Assembly (NCBI GenBank): GCA_030065055.1
Contig: JASJDS010000011.1
Span: forward strand, 1 to 32,167
DNA length: 32,167 bases
From: Calothrix sp. MO_192.B10
GTDB taxonomy: Bacteria; Cyanobacteriota; Cyanobacteriia; Cyanobacteriales; Nostocaceae
Direction: 5' to 3'
Of the stretch, positions 1 to 7,771 are shown in pieces. Under the pieces are notes generated by a model. It had not been told where the DNA came from. It saw only the letters and a list, made by a program, of their open reading frames with translations, and did no database searches. The position numbers and the translations under genes are program-made. Position 1 is the stretch's first letter. Every line of letters begins with the position of its first letter.

Positions 1-29
1 CAAATACATAACAGCAATCATAAATACAA

Positions 30-1112
30 ATGACCACAACCTTACAGAGACGCGAAAGCGCCAACCTGTGGGAACAGTTCTGTGGCTGGATCACCAGCAC
101 CGAAAACCGTGTATACATCGGTTGGTTCGGCGTACTGATGATTCCTTGCTTACTAGCTGCTACCACCTGCTTCATCATCGCCTTCATCGCTGCTCCCCCC
201 GTAGATATCGATGGTATCCGCGAGCCTGTAGCTGGTTCTTTACTATACGGAAACAACATCATCTCTGGTGCTGTTGTACCTTCTTCTAACGCCATCGGTT
301 TACACTTCTACCCCATTTGGGAAGCAGCTTCCTTAGATGAGTGGTTGTACAACGGTGGCCCTTACCAGTTGGTAATTTTCCACTTCTTAATCGGCGTATT
401 CTGTTACCTCGGTCGTGAGTGGGAATTGTCTTACCGCTTAGGTATGCGTCCTTGGATCTGTGTAGCTTTCTCTGCACCTGTAGCAGCAGCAACCGCAGTA
501 TTCTTAATCTACCCCTTAGGACAAGGTTCTTTCTCTGATGGTATGCCTTTGGGTATCTCTGGTACCTTCAACTTCATGTTGGTATTCCAAGCAGAGCACA
601 ACATCCTAATGCACCCCTTCCACCAGTTAGGTGTAGCGGCTGTATTCGGCGGTAGCTTATTCTCTGCAATGCACGGTTCTTTGGTAACTTCTTCCTTAGT
701 TCGTGAAACCACCGAGACTGAATCTCAGAACTACGGTTACAAGTTCGGTCAAGAGGAAGAAACCTATAACATCGTAGCAGCACACGGTTACTTTGGTCGT
801 CTAATCTTCCAATACGCTTCTTTCAACAACAGCCGTAGCTTACACTTCTTCTTAGCTGCTTGGCCTGTAATTGGTATCTGGTTCACCGCTTTGGGTATTT
901 CCACCATGGCGTTCAACCTGAATGGTTTCAACTTTAACCAGTCCGTGATTGACTCTCAGGGTCGTGTAATCGGAACCTGGGCTGACGTAATCAACCGCGC
1001 TAACTTGGGTATGGAAGTAATGCACGAGCGTAATGCTCACAACTTCCCCTTAGACTTGGCTGCTGGTGAGTCTGCACCTGTTGCAATGAGCGCTCCTGCA
1101 ATCAACGGTTAA
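30..1112 (+). CDS. psbA: Photosystem II reaction centre protein D1, Glu130 (high-light) type
   Basis: The 360-aa product is D1, the thylakoid core subunit that binds P680, pheophytin, the Mn4CaO5 cluster and QB. It has the usual family length. Visible landmarks are Tyr161 (TyrZ) in the FLIYP context, Asp170 (Mn ligand), His198 (P680 ligand) and five hydrophobic helices. The C-terminal 16 residues after Ala344 are the extension removed by the CtpA protease, leaving Asp342-Leu343-Ala344 as the mature end. Residue 130 is Glu (GREWELSYR), which in cyanobacteria marks the D1:2 form used under high light; the low-light D1:1 form has Gln. Only 29 bases lie upstream, so the promoter is outside the window. 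No Shine-Dalgarno is obvious before the ATG. A terminator follows. Codons are strongly biased, as expected for a highly expressed gene. Confidence 0.99.
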   Translation: MTTTLQRRESANLWEQFCGWITSTENRVYIGWFGVLMIPCLLAATTCFIIAFIAAPPVDIDGIREPVAGSLLYGNNIISGAVVPSSNAIGLHFYPIWEAASLDEWLYNGGPYQLVIFHFLIGVFCYLGREWELSYRLGMRPWICVAFSAPVAAATAVFLIYPLGQGSFSDGMPLGISGTFNFMLVFQAEHNILMHPFHQLGVAAVFGGSLFSAMHGSLVTSSLVRETTETESQNYGYKFGQEEETYNIVAAHGYFGRLIFQYASFNNSRSLHFFLAAWPVIGIWFTALGISTMAFNLNGFNFNQSVIDSQGRVIGTWADVINRANLGMEVMHERNAHNFPLDLAAGESAPVAMSAPAING

Positions 1113-1156
1113 TTAATCTAGGGGTTGGGATTTATACCTGCTCCATAATCATCAAA

Positions 1157-1186
1157 AACGCCTCCTGGTAACAGGGGGCGTTTTTT
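1157..1186 (+). terminator. Rho-independent terminator of psbA
   Basis: An 11-bp stem (AACGCCTCCTG with CAGGGGGCGTT, one wobble pair) with a GTAA loop runs directly into TTTTTT. It begins about 45 bp after the psbA stop and ends before the next gene. Confidence 0.9.
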
Positions 1187-1226
1187 GGTTTATGTTTTGT
1201 GTAGCAGAGAAAGAAAAGTGGGAAGC

Positions 1227-1931
1227 ATGAGACCTTATCACAGTATCCCCATTATTGAATGTGGCGAACCATTAGTAAAAATTACTCTGGAAAAATTTGC
1301 CGTAGAATCTCCCCATCCCTATGAAAAATTAGGTGCCCCTTATGGTAATCGCTCTCCCTATTTTCTCAGACAAGGGGTTGTTGACAATTTAATGGTGGCA
1401 CAAAACTATTTACAACAACTACATTCCAACTGGTACATCCAAATATTTGATGCTTATCGCCCCATAGCTGTCCAGCAGTTTATGGTAGATTACAGTTTCC
1501 AGCAAGCATTGCAATTGAGGGGACTTACCGAGATAGAGTTATCTGATGAACAACGCCAAGAAATTTGGCAGATAGTTTATGAAATTTGGGCTTTACCCAG
1601 TCTAGATGAGAAAACTCCCCCTCCCCACAGCACTGGTGCAGCGGTAGATGTGACTCTGGTGGATGATAAGGGAAAAGTGGTGGATATGGGTTCGCCCATT
1701 GATGAATTGTCAAAGCGATCGCATCCCGATTATTATGCTAATAGCAATAGTTTGGAAGATATAAATTATCACAATAATCGTCAAATTTTATACAATGTAA
1801 TGATTCAAGCAGGATTTCAACGCAATCCTAGGGAATGGTGGCATTTTTCCCTTGGAGATCAGATGTGGGCTTGGTTGAATAATCAAGGGGATTCCAGCAA
1901 TCAATTTACAGCCCGTTATGGTCGAATTTAA
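1227..1931 (+). CDS. D-alanyl-D-alanine dipeptidase, VanX/DdpX family (peptidase M15D)
   Basis: The predicted enzyme hydrolyses D-Ala-D-Ala or related dipeptides. The VanX-family signatures are present: Arg78 in FDAYRP (transition-state arginine), zinc ligands His134 and Asp141 in HSTGAAVD, and Glu203 and His206 in EWWHF (catalytic base and third zinc ligand). I chose the ATG at 1227 (protein begins MRPYHS, 234 aa). The open frame extends to an ATG at 1185, but that start would lie on the psbA terminator, and the added 14 residues look unlike the family. There is no secretion signal, so it is probably cytoplasmic, as DdpX and VanX are. Without vanH or vanA neighbours, peptidoglycan dipeptide recycling is more likely than glycopeptide resistance. 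That role is inference. Confidence 0.9.
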   Translation: MRPYHSIPIIECGEPLVKITLEKFAVESPHPYEKLGAPYGNRSPYFLRQGVVDNLMVAQNYLQQLHSNWYIQIFDAYRPIAVQQFMVDYSFQQALQLRGLTEIELSDEQRQEIWQIVYEIWALPSLDEKTPPPHSTGAAVDVTLVDDKGKVVDMGSPIDELSKRSHPDYYANSNSLEDINYHNNRQILYNVMIQAGFQRNPREWWHFSLGDQMWAWLNNQGDSSNQFTARYGRI

Positions 1932-1972
1932 ATATATGTACATTACTTATTACTTGCGCGTAGTGCTATAAC

Positions 1973-2056
1973 AACCTCACCCTCGCTTTTGGCTACGCAA
2001 AAATCTTTCCCTCTCCTTAGTAAGGAGAGGGATGTCCGTCAGGACAGGGTGAGGTT
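1973..2056. repeat. Nested inverted-repeat hairpin
   Basis: The outer arms AACCTCACCCT (1973-1983) and AGGGTGAGGTT (2046-2056) are perfect complements. They enclose a second perfect hairpin, CCCTCTCCTTA (2009-2019) with TAAGGAGAGGG (2021-2031). It may also help end transcription of the dipeptidase gene, although no T-run follows. Confidence 0.8.
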
Positions 2057-2098
2057 TAAGAGAATATTGGGAATTTGATGAAATTACTGCATAAGCTG

Positions 2099-2539
2099 TT
2101 AAGTAAGTCGGCGTAAAAAATTCAAGGTATGTCCGCAGCGAGTGGAACGAAGTGAAATGTAGACACGAAGTGGCTTCTCGTGCCTCGCTCCGCGAGGAGC
2201 TGCGCTAACGCCGTTAGGCGTTCCCGTAGACGCAACAGCGGTGAGCCACTGCGGTGGACGGGTTCCCCGGCATAAAGGAGGCAGTGCGGTGGACGGTAAG
2301 CCACTGCGGTGGACGGGTTCCCCGGCATAAAGCAAGTGGCGCAACCCGAAGGGGTTTCCCGGCATAAAGGAGGCAGTGCGGTGGACGGGTTTCCCGGCAT
2401 AAAGCAACTGCCGTCAACTGCCGTCAAGTGGCGAACCCGAAGGGCTTGCCGAAGGCTAGGGTAGAGTAGCAATCCCAAGGGTTTTGTGCTAGGTTACATT
2501 CTGTTACATAGTGATGTTTATTTGTGCCGACTTACTTAA
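2099..2539. repeat. GC-rich mosaic repeat bounded by 14-bp inverted repeats
   Basis: TTAAGTAAGTCGGC at 2099-2112 is the exact reverse complement of 2526-2539. Inside are at least four copies of a motif close to CGGGTTCCCCGGCATAAAG, interleaved with GCGGTGGACG modules at about 2245-2410. The segment is far more GC-rich than its surroundings. The ends suggest a unit that moves or excises as one piece, but no transposase is present. Confidence 0.7.
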
Positions 2540-2542
2540 GGG

Positions 2543-2615
2543 TCTAAATTGTATACATAAAGCGGGCAGGATGCCCGCACTACAATTACCTGATTTTTTT
2601 ACTTTATACAATTTA
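2543..2615. repeat. Small inverted-repeat element, about 73 bp
   Basis: CTAAATTGTATA(CAT)AAAG at the left end pairs with CTTTATACAATTTAG at the right end. A perfect internal hairpin, GCGGGCA-GGA-TGCCCGC, lies inside. It sits just downstream of the convergent phosphatase gene and could serve as its transcript end. Confidence 0.6.
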
Positions 2616-2638
2616 GCTGCGTATTAACTTACTCCGAC

Positions 2639-3508
2639 CTAATTCACTGTAATTTGTCCCGCTTCTATTAAATGTTGGTGAACTGATGGAGAGGTAGCTA
2701 CTATTAACCCAGGTAATCTATAGTTTTTGCAAGTATGTAAAGGTGGTAGGGAAGAACCATCTAAAGTTGTGACGATACACCCTGCTTCCCTGGCTAAGAA
2801 AGCTAAGGAAGCACCATCAATGAAGTTACCGGATCTGATTGCAGCCCCCGCTATATCACCACTAAAAATGCCATTGAGATTGGGTATTTGCATTTCCCTG
2901 GAGTAAGTTTTACCAATATCAATTATGTGGTACTTCTCTTTGAGAGCTGGTGCTAAATAACTCATGTCCCATCCCAGTAAAATATTTGGTTGGGAATCTG
3001 CAATCTTGAAAGGGGTGCAGGCTTCTAAATCCAGATCTAATTTTCCCTTAAAAGCTCCTTCTCCCCGCAAAGCATAAAAGTATACATTTTCTGATGGGGA
3101 TATTGCTAGTACTGCTTCAAAGTCATCTGTATTGAGAATGCTGAGAATAATTTGATAGTTAGAATGTCCGTCGAGGTAGAATTGAGTGCCATCAATGGGG
3201 TCGAGGGTAACTAAATAATCTCCGTGTGAACCCAGTTCAATGCTACGAAAATACTTAGTGTTACTAGAACTTTCATGCTCTTCTCCATAAAAACGCACAT
3301 TAGGGAAACTCCCCAATAGTGCTACTTCTACAAAGTTTTGAATTGCCAAATCAGCATCAGTTAAAGCCGCAGAGAAGAAATTATCTCTTTTTTCTTTAGC
3401 TGGGAGGACAGCAATCCGTGGTTGAATTTGACGGGCATAAGCTGCTGCTACTTTGAGATGGGGAAGCAGAGTTTTGATAATCTGGCGAGGGGTTGGTGTG
3501 GTTGACAT
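2639..3508 (-). CDS. Inositol monophosphatase-family phosphatase (IMPase/CysQ-like)
   Basis: This 289-aa protein belongs to the Mg-dependent, lithium-sensitive phosphatase superfamily (inositol monophosphatase, CysQ 3'(2'),5'-bisphosphate nucleotidase). The metal-binding motifs are visible: FYGEEHE at residues 73-79, DPIDGT at 103-108 (Asp103, Asp106), and a C-terminal block FIDGASLAFLAREAG that corresponds to the family's WDxAAG motif. The family's usual Trp is replaced by Ile, so substrate preference is hard to predict; inositol phosphate, pAp and histidinol phosphate are all possible. The start is supported by an AGGAG about 10 bases upstream of the ATG. It stands alone, convergent with the dipeptidase gene. 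Confidence 0.85.
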   Translation of the reverse strand: MSTTPTPRQIIKTLLPHLKVAAAYARQIQPRIAVLPAKEKRDNFFSAALTDADLAIQNFVEVALLGSFPNVRFYGEEHESSSNTKYFRSIELGSHGDYLVTLDPIDGTQFYLDGHSNYQIILSILNTDDFEAVLAISPSENVYFYALRGEGAFKGKLDLDLEACTPFKIADSQPNILLGWDMSYLAPALKEKYHIIDIGKTYSREMQIPNLNGIFSGDIAGAAIRSGNFIDGASLAFLAREAGCIVTTLDGSSLPPLHTCKNYRLPGLIVATSPSVHQHLIEAGQITVN

Positions 3509-4118
3509 TTCCGCTAACTCCTAACAACACTCTTAAATTATCAGTTACTACTCCCTTCCCGGCAGAAGATTACCGATAAAAAAACCGCAGAGACGCAGAG
3601 AGCGCAGAGGAAAGAGGCAAAAAGAGATAGGTAATTTTAGAGCGGGATAGGAGTAGTTATCAGAATCACTAGATTTTGAGCATAAATAACCTGAGTTCGG
3701 TGTTAGGAGTTCGGTGTTAGGAGTTAAAATTAAGAGCAAAAGATGAAGCATTTGACTCATGATGGATAATCAAGGGATTCAAGAGAGAACATTAACTTTT
3801 GCCTTAATTCGTTTTATGACTCCATGTTTTAGTCGGTTTTTGTGCCATTGAACTTCAAATTGATCCCACAAATCGTCTACGTGGCAGAATAATCCATCTA
3901 AACTAAACATAGGGCAGGTGCTGGATTTAACCTTATTTTCAGCTTACTACTTGCCCCTTTCCTTATCCCGAACTCAGGTTAAATACTTGGATAAAGACTA
4001 CATCCGGATTTTTCACTTGCGAGAAATCCGGATGTAGTGCTGTTCACATACTGATGAAGAAAAATAATCAGTTAAAAAACTCTGATATTGAGTTAGGCTC
4101 TACCACTAACATTATTTC
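3509..4118. other. Gene-free stretch with tandem repeats and a transposase remnant
   Basis: The contents are a CGCAGAGACGCAGAG-type repeat (about 3585-3612), an iterated GTTCGGTGTTAGGA motif (about 3693-3725), an IS982 remnant at 3779-3910 and a hairpin around 4003-4038 built from repeated ATCCGGATGTAG. A 70-codon minus-strand frame at 3548-3760 is made of repeat sequence and is not called. Confidence 0.7.
3779..3910 (-). pseudogene. IS982-family transposase, N-terminal remnant (43 aa)
   Basis: On the minus strand an ATG at 3910 opens a 43-codon frame that stops at 3779. It starts MFSLDGLFCHVDD and continues with FEVQWHK and RIKAKVNVLS. The LFCHVDD block near the start is, as I recall, typical of IS982-family transposases, whose full length is near 290 aa. 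Everything after the first 43 residues, including the catalytic DDE residues, is missing. It is therefore a dead fragment of an insertion sequence. The assignment rests on the short N-terminal match. Confidence 0.65.
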
Positions 4119-4670
4119 TTACTTCTTACACAGACCAGAAGTTGAGTGTGCTACCAGTGTTTTCTTATCATTCTGAAAAACACTCTGAGGTCCAGACTGG
4201 AGAGTTCGTGCCGTATCAATATGTACTGAAACCTTTTGGCAATGTTTCAAGGTATTTAGAGGCAGAAGCAATGATAATTGCCCTATTTTTCCAGGCTTAA
4301 TAGGTTGACCTAGCCGATAATAATTACCTTTTGTCACACGACCATAAACCCCAGCATTTTTAGATATACCACGAATTCTGACTCGGACAGAAGTACCTTT
4401 TATTGGTTTATTACCAATGTTTTTCACATTAATCCTAACCCTTTGAGCGCGGTGCCCCGAAACATCGTCTGTCAGATGATTAGGAGTAAAACTGAGATAC
4501 TGAGGAATAAGATCTGCTTTCTTTGTTGGAATTGGATTTCTAGGTTTGGGAAGATTATTACCTGGACTATCATCAATAGCTAAAGCATTTTGATTTAAGA
4601 TAGAAACAGTGCTAATAATTGAAGCAGCAGCTAATAAAATCCCAGTGTATATTCTAGAGTGACGTTTCAT
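4119..4670 (-). CDS. Secreted protein of unknown function with an Ig-like/CARDB-like fold signature
   Basis: The protein is 183 aa. Residues 1-31 form a signal peptide: basic MKRHSR, a hydrophobic stretch, then cleavage after NALA. The mature part has a Pro/Lys-rich linker followed by roughly 110 residues of alternating hydrophobic beta strands (RVRINVKNIGNKPIKGTSV, VRVRIRGI). This resembles CARDB/DUF11-type beta-sandwich modules of surface proteins, where a conserved NxG turn precedes the next strand. The mature part has two cysteines (in LKHCQK and GLCKK) that may form a disulfide. An AGGAG lies about 10 bases before the ATG. I do not recognise the family; periplasmic or cell-surface location is inferred from the signal peptide. 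Confidence 0.75.
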   Translation of the reverse strand: MKRHSRIYTGILLAAASIISTVSILNQNALAIDDSPGNNLPKPRNPIPTKKADLIPQYLSFTPNHLTDDVSGHRAQRVRINVKNIGNKPIKGTSVRVRIRGISKNAGVYGRVTKGNYYRLGQPIKPGKIGQLSLLLPLNTLKHCQKVSVHIDTARTLQSGPQSVFQNDKKTLVAHSTSGLCKK

Positions 4671-4908
4671 TATTAATTAACTCCTGTTTGAACTTGTAAT
4701 TTATTTCGTTCGTGTAATGCTTTGTATATGTATTCAATAGAATATTCAGAAATTACGCAAAATAAAAATATTTTTTCTTCGAGTACATACAGATTAAAAT
4801 CATCAGCAATACACAATTTTCTAGCTTGAAAACTTAGAAAAAATGGTTTATTCTGTCTTGTTTGTTTTAGTATGATCGATTATTTGAACCAATAGTTGAG
4901 GAAAATTC

Positions 4909-5017
4909 AGGACTTGCAAAATTCACAGAACTTACGCATAAATAACTTAATTACGTCATTTTGACCCTAGGGAAGCAATCTCAAAGCCTTATTTTTTGTT
5001 GCGAGTACATAAGTCCT
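4909..5017. repeat. Degenerate relative of the AGGACTTACGCA miniature element
   Basis: The ends are AGGACTTGC (left) and CATAAGTCCT (right), imperfect inverted repeats. The interior shares the ACTTACGCA, TTACGTCATT, AGCAATCTCAAAGCC and GTTGCGAG modules with the better copy at 7398-7622. Confidence 0.5.
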
Positions 5018-5041
5018 AATTCAGTTAAATTCAGGTTTGCC

Positions 5042-5197
5042 CCTTAGAGGGTGTTTGAAAAGTATTATGTTTAACACCAAAATATCGTAAACCACTAGGG
5101 AATGGGGGTTTCAAAGCCTCGGGGGGTAGGGGGGATGAGAGAGGTTTAACAGAGAGGTTTTAAGTAACCTTTTAGACTTGACAAACAACCTCTTAGG
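5042..5197. repeat. Miniature inverted-repeat element, 156 bp
   Basis: The terminal 21 bases at each end (5042-5062 and 5177-5197) are inverted copies matching at 17 of 21 positions, built around AGAGG-TGTTTG. There is no coding content. It lies about 160 bp upstream of the FAD oxidoreductase gene, so it may affect that promoter. Confidence 0.6.
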
Positions 5198-5360
5198 AGC
5201 AGCCCCACAAGAATTTAGAATGAGCGAATTTAGAATTTAGAATTAAATTCTCTAGAAAAGCTTGCAGTGAACATTTATTAGATGGTAGCGTCATTTCAGT
5301 GATTCATTTTCCATCGATAAAATGATTTGTCGATAGAGAACTGATGTAGGAGTTGAACGG

Positions 5361-7388
5361 ATGGTGCTGAAAATGAAGCGATCGCTCAGTATAATTACTA
5401 TTTTCTCTACATTTGTCTCATGCTTTGCACCTTATACTGTAGTTGCCGCACCACCACGGAATCCTGATCAAACAGTCAACTGTGATATGTTAGTAGTGGG
5501 TGGTGGACTTTCTGGTGTCGCTACAGCATATGAAGGTTTACTTGCCGGACGCAGGGTTTGTTTAACGGAAATTACCGACTGGTTGGGGGGACAAATTTCT
5601 TCCCAAGGAACATCTGCATTGGATGAAAGACCAACCCAACGCAGTAAGCTATTTTACTCTCGCGGTTACTTGGAATTACGGTCACGGATTCGCCGCAAAT
5701 ATAATCAACTCAACCCCGGTAAATGTTGGGTGAGTGACTCCTGTTTTCTACCCCGCGATGGTCATAAAATCTTGAGTAGAATGCTGAAAGATGCTGCCAA
5801 GAAAGGTAAAGGTAAGTTGCAATGGTTCCCGAATACGGTAATTAAGGAATTAGATATTAGTAGTGATGGGAAAATCATTAATAGTGCGATCGCAATTCAG
5901 CATCAACCAGCAAAAGGAGCATCACCACTCAATACTTTACCCCTGTCCCAAACCATTGAGGACGCTTATAAATATCAAAATTCTGACCAATTCAATAAAC
6001 AAATTATTCGTTTTGTTCCTAGACAGCAACAGCAAGGCAATACTCCCAATTGGTATGTTGTAGATGCCAGTGAAACAGGGGAAATTGTGGGTTTAGCAGA
6101 CGTTCCCTATCGGTTAGGAATTGACCCTCGCTCCCACCTAGAGCCTTCTTCCTCCAGTGCCAATAATGACCCATACTGTACCCAAGGATTTACTTATACC
6201 TTTGCAATGGAGGCTACTAAAGATGCCCAAAAGCATCAAATGCCCCCATTTTATATGCAGTATTCTCCATACTTCAGCTATGAATTGGAGCGACTAGCAA
6301 GTTTCCCCCTAGTATTTACCTACCGTCGCATTTGGAGTCCCCGACAAGGAGAACCAATGAAATTTCGGGGTATCAATTTTACTGCCCCCACACCAGGGGA
6401 TATTTCCATGCAAAACTGGACTTGGGGTAATGACTACCGTCCCGGAACATCCCAAGATAACTTGATTTATACCCGTCAACAGTTAGAGTCTAGCGGACAA
6501 TTACAACCAGGGGGTTGGATGGGTGGACTACGGACAGAAAGTTTACGGAAAGGAGAAGAGTTGTCCCGTTCTTACTTTTACTGGTTGGTAGCTGGAACAA
6601 CTGATTCTCAACTAGGGGAAGGTGTGAAAAAACCCCATCCCAATCACCGCTTTCTGTCTGGTTTAAATTCTCCCATGGGAACAGTACATGGCTTGTCTAA
6701 ATATCCCTATATGCGAGAAGGAAGGCGAATTATTGGTCGTCCTAGCTGGGGACAACCCCAAGGGTTTACAATCTGGGAAATTGATATTTCTCGACGCAAC
6801 TATCAAGACCCATACTACCGCGAAACCCTTGTACCAAAAATGTACCGTAGGTTACAAGTGGCTCTGGCTGGCTTAGAAGCTACTTCTGTAATTGCTGGAA
6901 AAAAGCGTTTAGAAGAAACAGGTAGACGTACCCGTTCTACTATTTACGCTGATGCTGTGGGTATTGGTCACTACGCCATTGACTTCCATCCTTGTATGGT
7001 TAAAAGTCCTCCAGAAGCTCCAGGTAATCAGGAGCGTCCCAATGAAAGGCGGGGAGCAGGACAGGCTTACCCCTTCCAAATTGCCCTCAGAGCTATGATT
7101 CCCCAGAAAATAGATAATTTATTAGTAGGTGGTAAAAGCATTGCTACCAGCCATATTGCAGCAGCAGCTTATCGGGTACATTCCTTTGAATGGTCAGCTG
7201 GTGCTGCTGCGGGAACCACGGCGGCTTTTGCATTGAAAAATAATGTTGCTCCTTATGAGTTGGTAGATGAGTTACCCAGAATAGAACCCAAACTTTTAGC
7301 CTTACAACGGCTGTTGAATAAAAACAATAATCCCACCGCATTCCCAGATACATCGATTTTCAACGATAATTGGGATGATTGGCGATAA
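5361..7388 (+). CDS. Exported FAD-dependent oxidoreductase
   Basis: The 675-aa protein begins with a signal-peptide-like N terminus (KMKRSLS, a hydrophobic stretch, then VVAAPP), so the mature enzyme is probably periplasmic. A Rossmann dinucleotide-binding motif, VVGGGLSGVAT, follows at about residues 45-55, with an acidic residue (CLTE) at the end of the second strand to bind the FAD ribose. A late block, DNLLVGGKSIATSHIA, and the Ala-rich segment after it resemble the second FAD contact in flavoprotein oxidoreductases of the FAD_oxidored type. The substrate cannot be told from sequence. The ATG at 5361 has AGGAG eight bases upstream; the alternative ATG at 5373 would shorten the N terminus by four residues. 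It is monocistronic, between a miniature element on each side. Confidence 0.85.
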   Translation: MVLKMKRSLSIITIFSTFVSCFAPYTVVAAPPRNPDQTVNCDMLVVGGGLSGVATAYEGLLAGRRVCLTEITDWLGGQISSQGTSALDERPTQRSKLFYSRGYLELRSRIRRKYNQLNPGKCWVSDSCFLPRDGHKILSRMLKDAAKKGKGKLQWFPNTVIKELDISSDGKIINSAIAIQHQPAKGASPLNTLPLSQTIEDAYKYQNSDQFNKQIIRFVPRQQQQGNTPNWYVVDASETGEIVGLADVPYRLGIDPRSHLEPSSSSANNDPYCTQGFTYTFAMEATKDAQKHQMPPFYMQYSPYFSYELERLASFPLVFTYRRIWSPRQGEPMKFRGINFTAPTPGDISMQNWTWGNDYRPGTSQDNLIYTRQQLESSGQLQPGGWMGGLRTESLRKGEELSRSYFYWLVAGTTDSQLGEGVKKPHPNHRFLSGLNSPMGTVHGLSKYPYMREGRRIIGRPSWGQPQGFTIWEIDISRRNYQDPYYRETLVPKMYRRLQVALAGLEATSVIAGKKRLEETGRRTRSTIYADAVGIGHYAIDFHPCMVKSPPEAPGNQERPNERRGAGQAYPFQIALRAMIPQKIDNLLVGGKSIATSHIAAAAYRVHSFEWSAGAAAGTTAAFALKNNVAPYELVDELPRIEPKLLALQRLLNKNNNPTAFPDTSIFNDNWDDWR

Positions 7389-7397
7389 TAAGTAATC

Positions 7398-7622
7398 AGG
7401 ACTTACGCAAGCCTTATTTGTCATTGCGAGCGGATTGCCGCGCTACTCTGCGAGAACGCTTTCAGCGTACGCTCGCAACAGGCTCCGTGTAGCGTAGACA
7501 CGAAGTGGCTTCTCGAAGAGTAGCAATCCCAGCATTTTGGCGATTACGTCGCTGTCTTTCGTCCGTTCCGGACATGCTACCCAAACGTAATGACGTAATC
7601 ACGTTACTTTTGCGTAAGTCCT
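7398..7622. repeat. Miniature inverted-repeat element, 225 bp, AGGACTTACGCAA ends
   Basis: AGGACTTACGCAA at 7398-7410 and its exact reverse complement at 7610-7622 bound a non-coding interior with TCATTGCGAGCG and AGTAGCAATCCC modules. AGTAAT lies on both sides (7391-7396 and 7623-7628), offset by one base on the left, which may be a target duplication. It ends 10 bp after the oxidoreductase stop and abuts the IS200/IS605 right end. Confidence 0.8.
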
Positions 7623-7638
7623 AGTAATAAGTGAACTA

Positions 7639-7669
7639 CCTACACCGCCTGAGTACAGGTCGGTGTAGG
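7639..7669 (-). other. Right-end hairpin of the IS200/IS605 element
   Basis: The perfect 9-bp stem CCTACACCG (7639-7647) with CGGTGTAGG (7661-7669) has a 13-base loop. On the tnpB strand it is followed by TAGTTCAC. IS200/IS605 ends are subterminal imperfect palindromes recognised by TnpA, and the reRNA of TnpB normally ends at this right end. Confidence 0.6.
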
Positions 7670-7737
7670 CTTCTGGTGTAATTTTAACACTCCCAGGTCG
7701 GGTAAGGTTCAAATGTCGCCATTATCCCCTCCCCTAA

Positions 7738-7771
7738 GAACCGTGCGTAATAGTTACCCATTACACGGCTC
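7738..7771 (-). ncRNA. Group II intron domain V
   Basis: The 34-nt minus-strand sequence folds as an 8-bp lower stem (GAGCCGTG with CACGGTTC), a two-base CG bulge, a 6-bp upper stem and a GTAA tetraloop (GNRA type). It contains the AGC catalytic triad. This is the diagnostic catalytic hairpin of group II introns and appears intact. The ORF of the intron protein runs into it, and its stop TAA is in the tetraloop. Confidence 0.92.

Larger units (their letters stand above)
1932..2638. other. Gene-free stretch with hairpins and a mosaic repeat
   Basis: No convincing gene lies in this 707-bp stretch. It contains a nested hairpin at 1973-2056, a GC-rich mosaic repeat between 14-bp inverted repeats at 2099-2539, and a small inverted-repeat element at 2543-2615. 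Open frames on the minus strand here are read-through of the repeats. Confidence 0.8.
4671..5360. other. AT-rich gene-free stretch with two degenerate miniature elements
   Basis: No ORF of note. It contains two inverted-repeat elements (4909-5017 and 5042-5197), described separately. The remaining 240 bp before 4909 are AT-rich and should hold the promoter of the secreted-protein gene, but I see no clear consensus. Confidence 0.6.

Noticed and set aside
2240-2410. Possible CRISPR array from the repeated CGGGTTCCCCGGCATAAAG motif
   Set aside because: Spacing is irregular, intervals themselves repeat, and no cas gene is nearby.
2099-2478. Three overlapping minus-strand frames of 67-118 codons
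   Set aside because: They translate the GC-rich mosaic repeat; their repeated FMPGNPSTA-type segments mirror the DNA repeat, not a protein family.
3548-3760. 70-codon minus-strand frame
   Set aside because: Composed of GCAGAGACGCAGAG and GTTAGGAGTTCGGT repeats, giving low-complexity LLTPN repeats.
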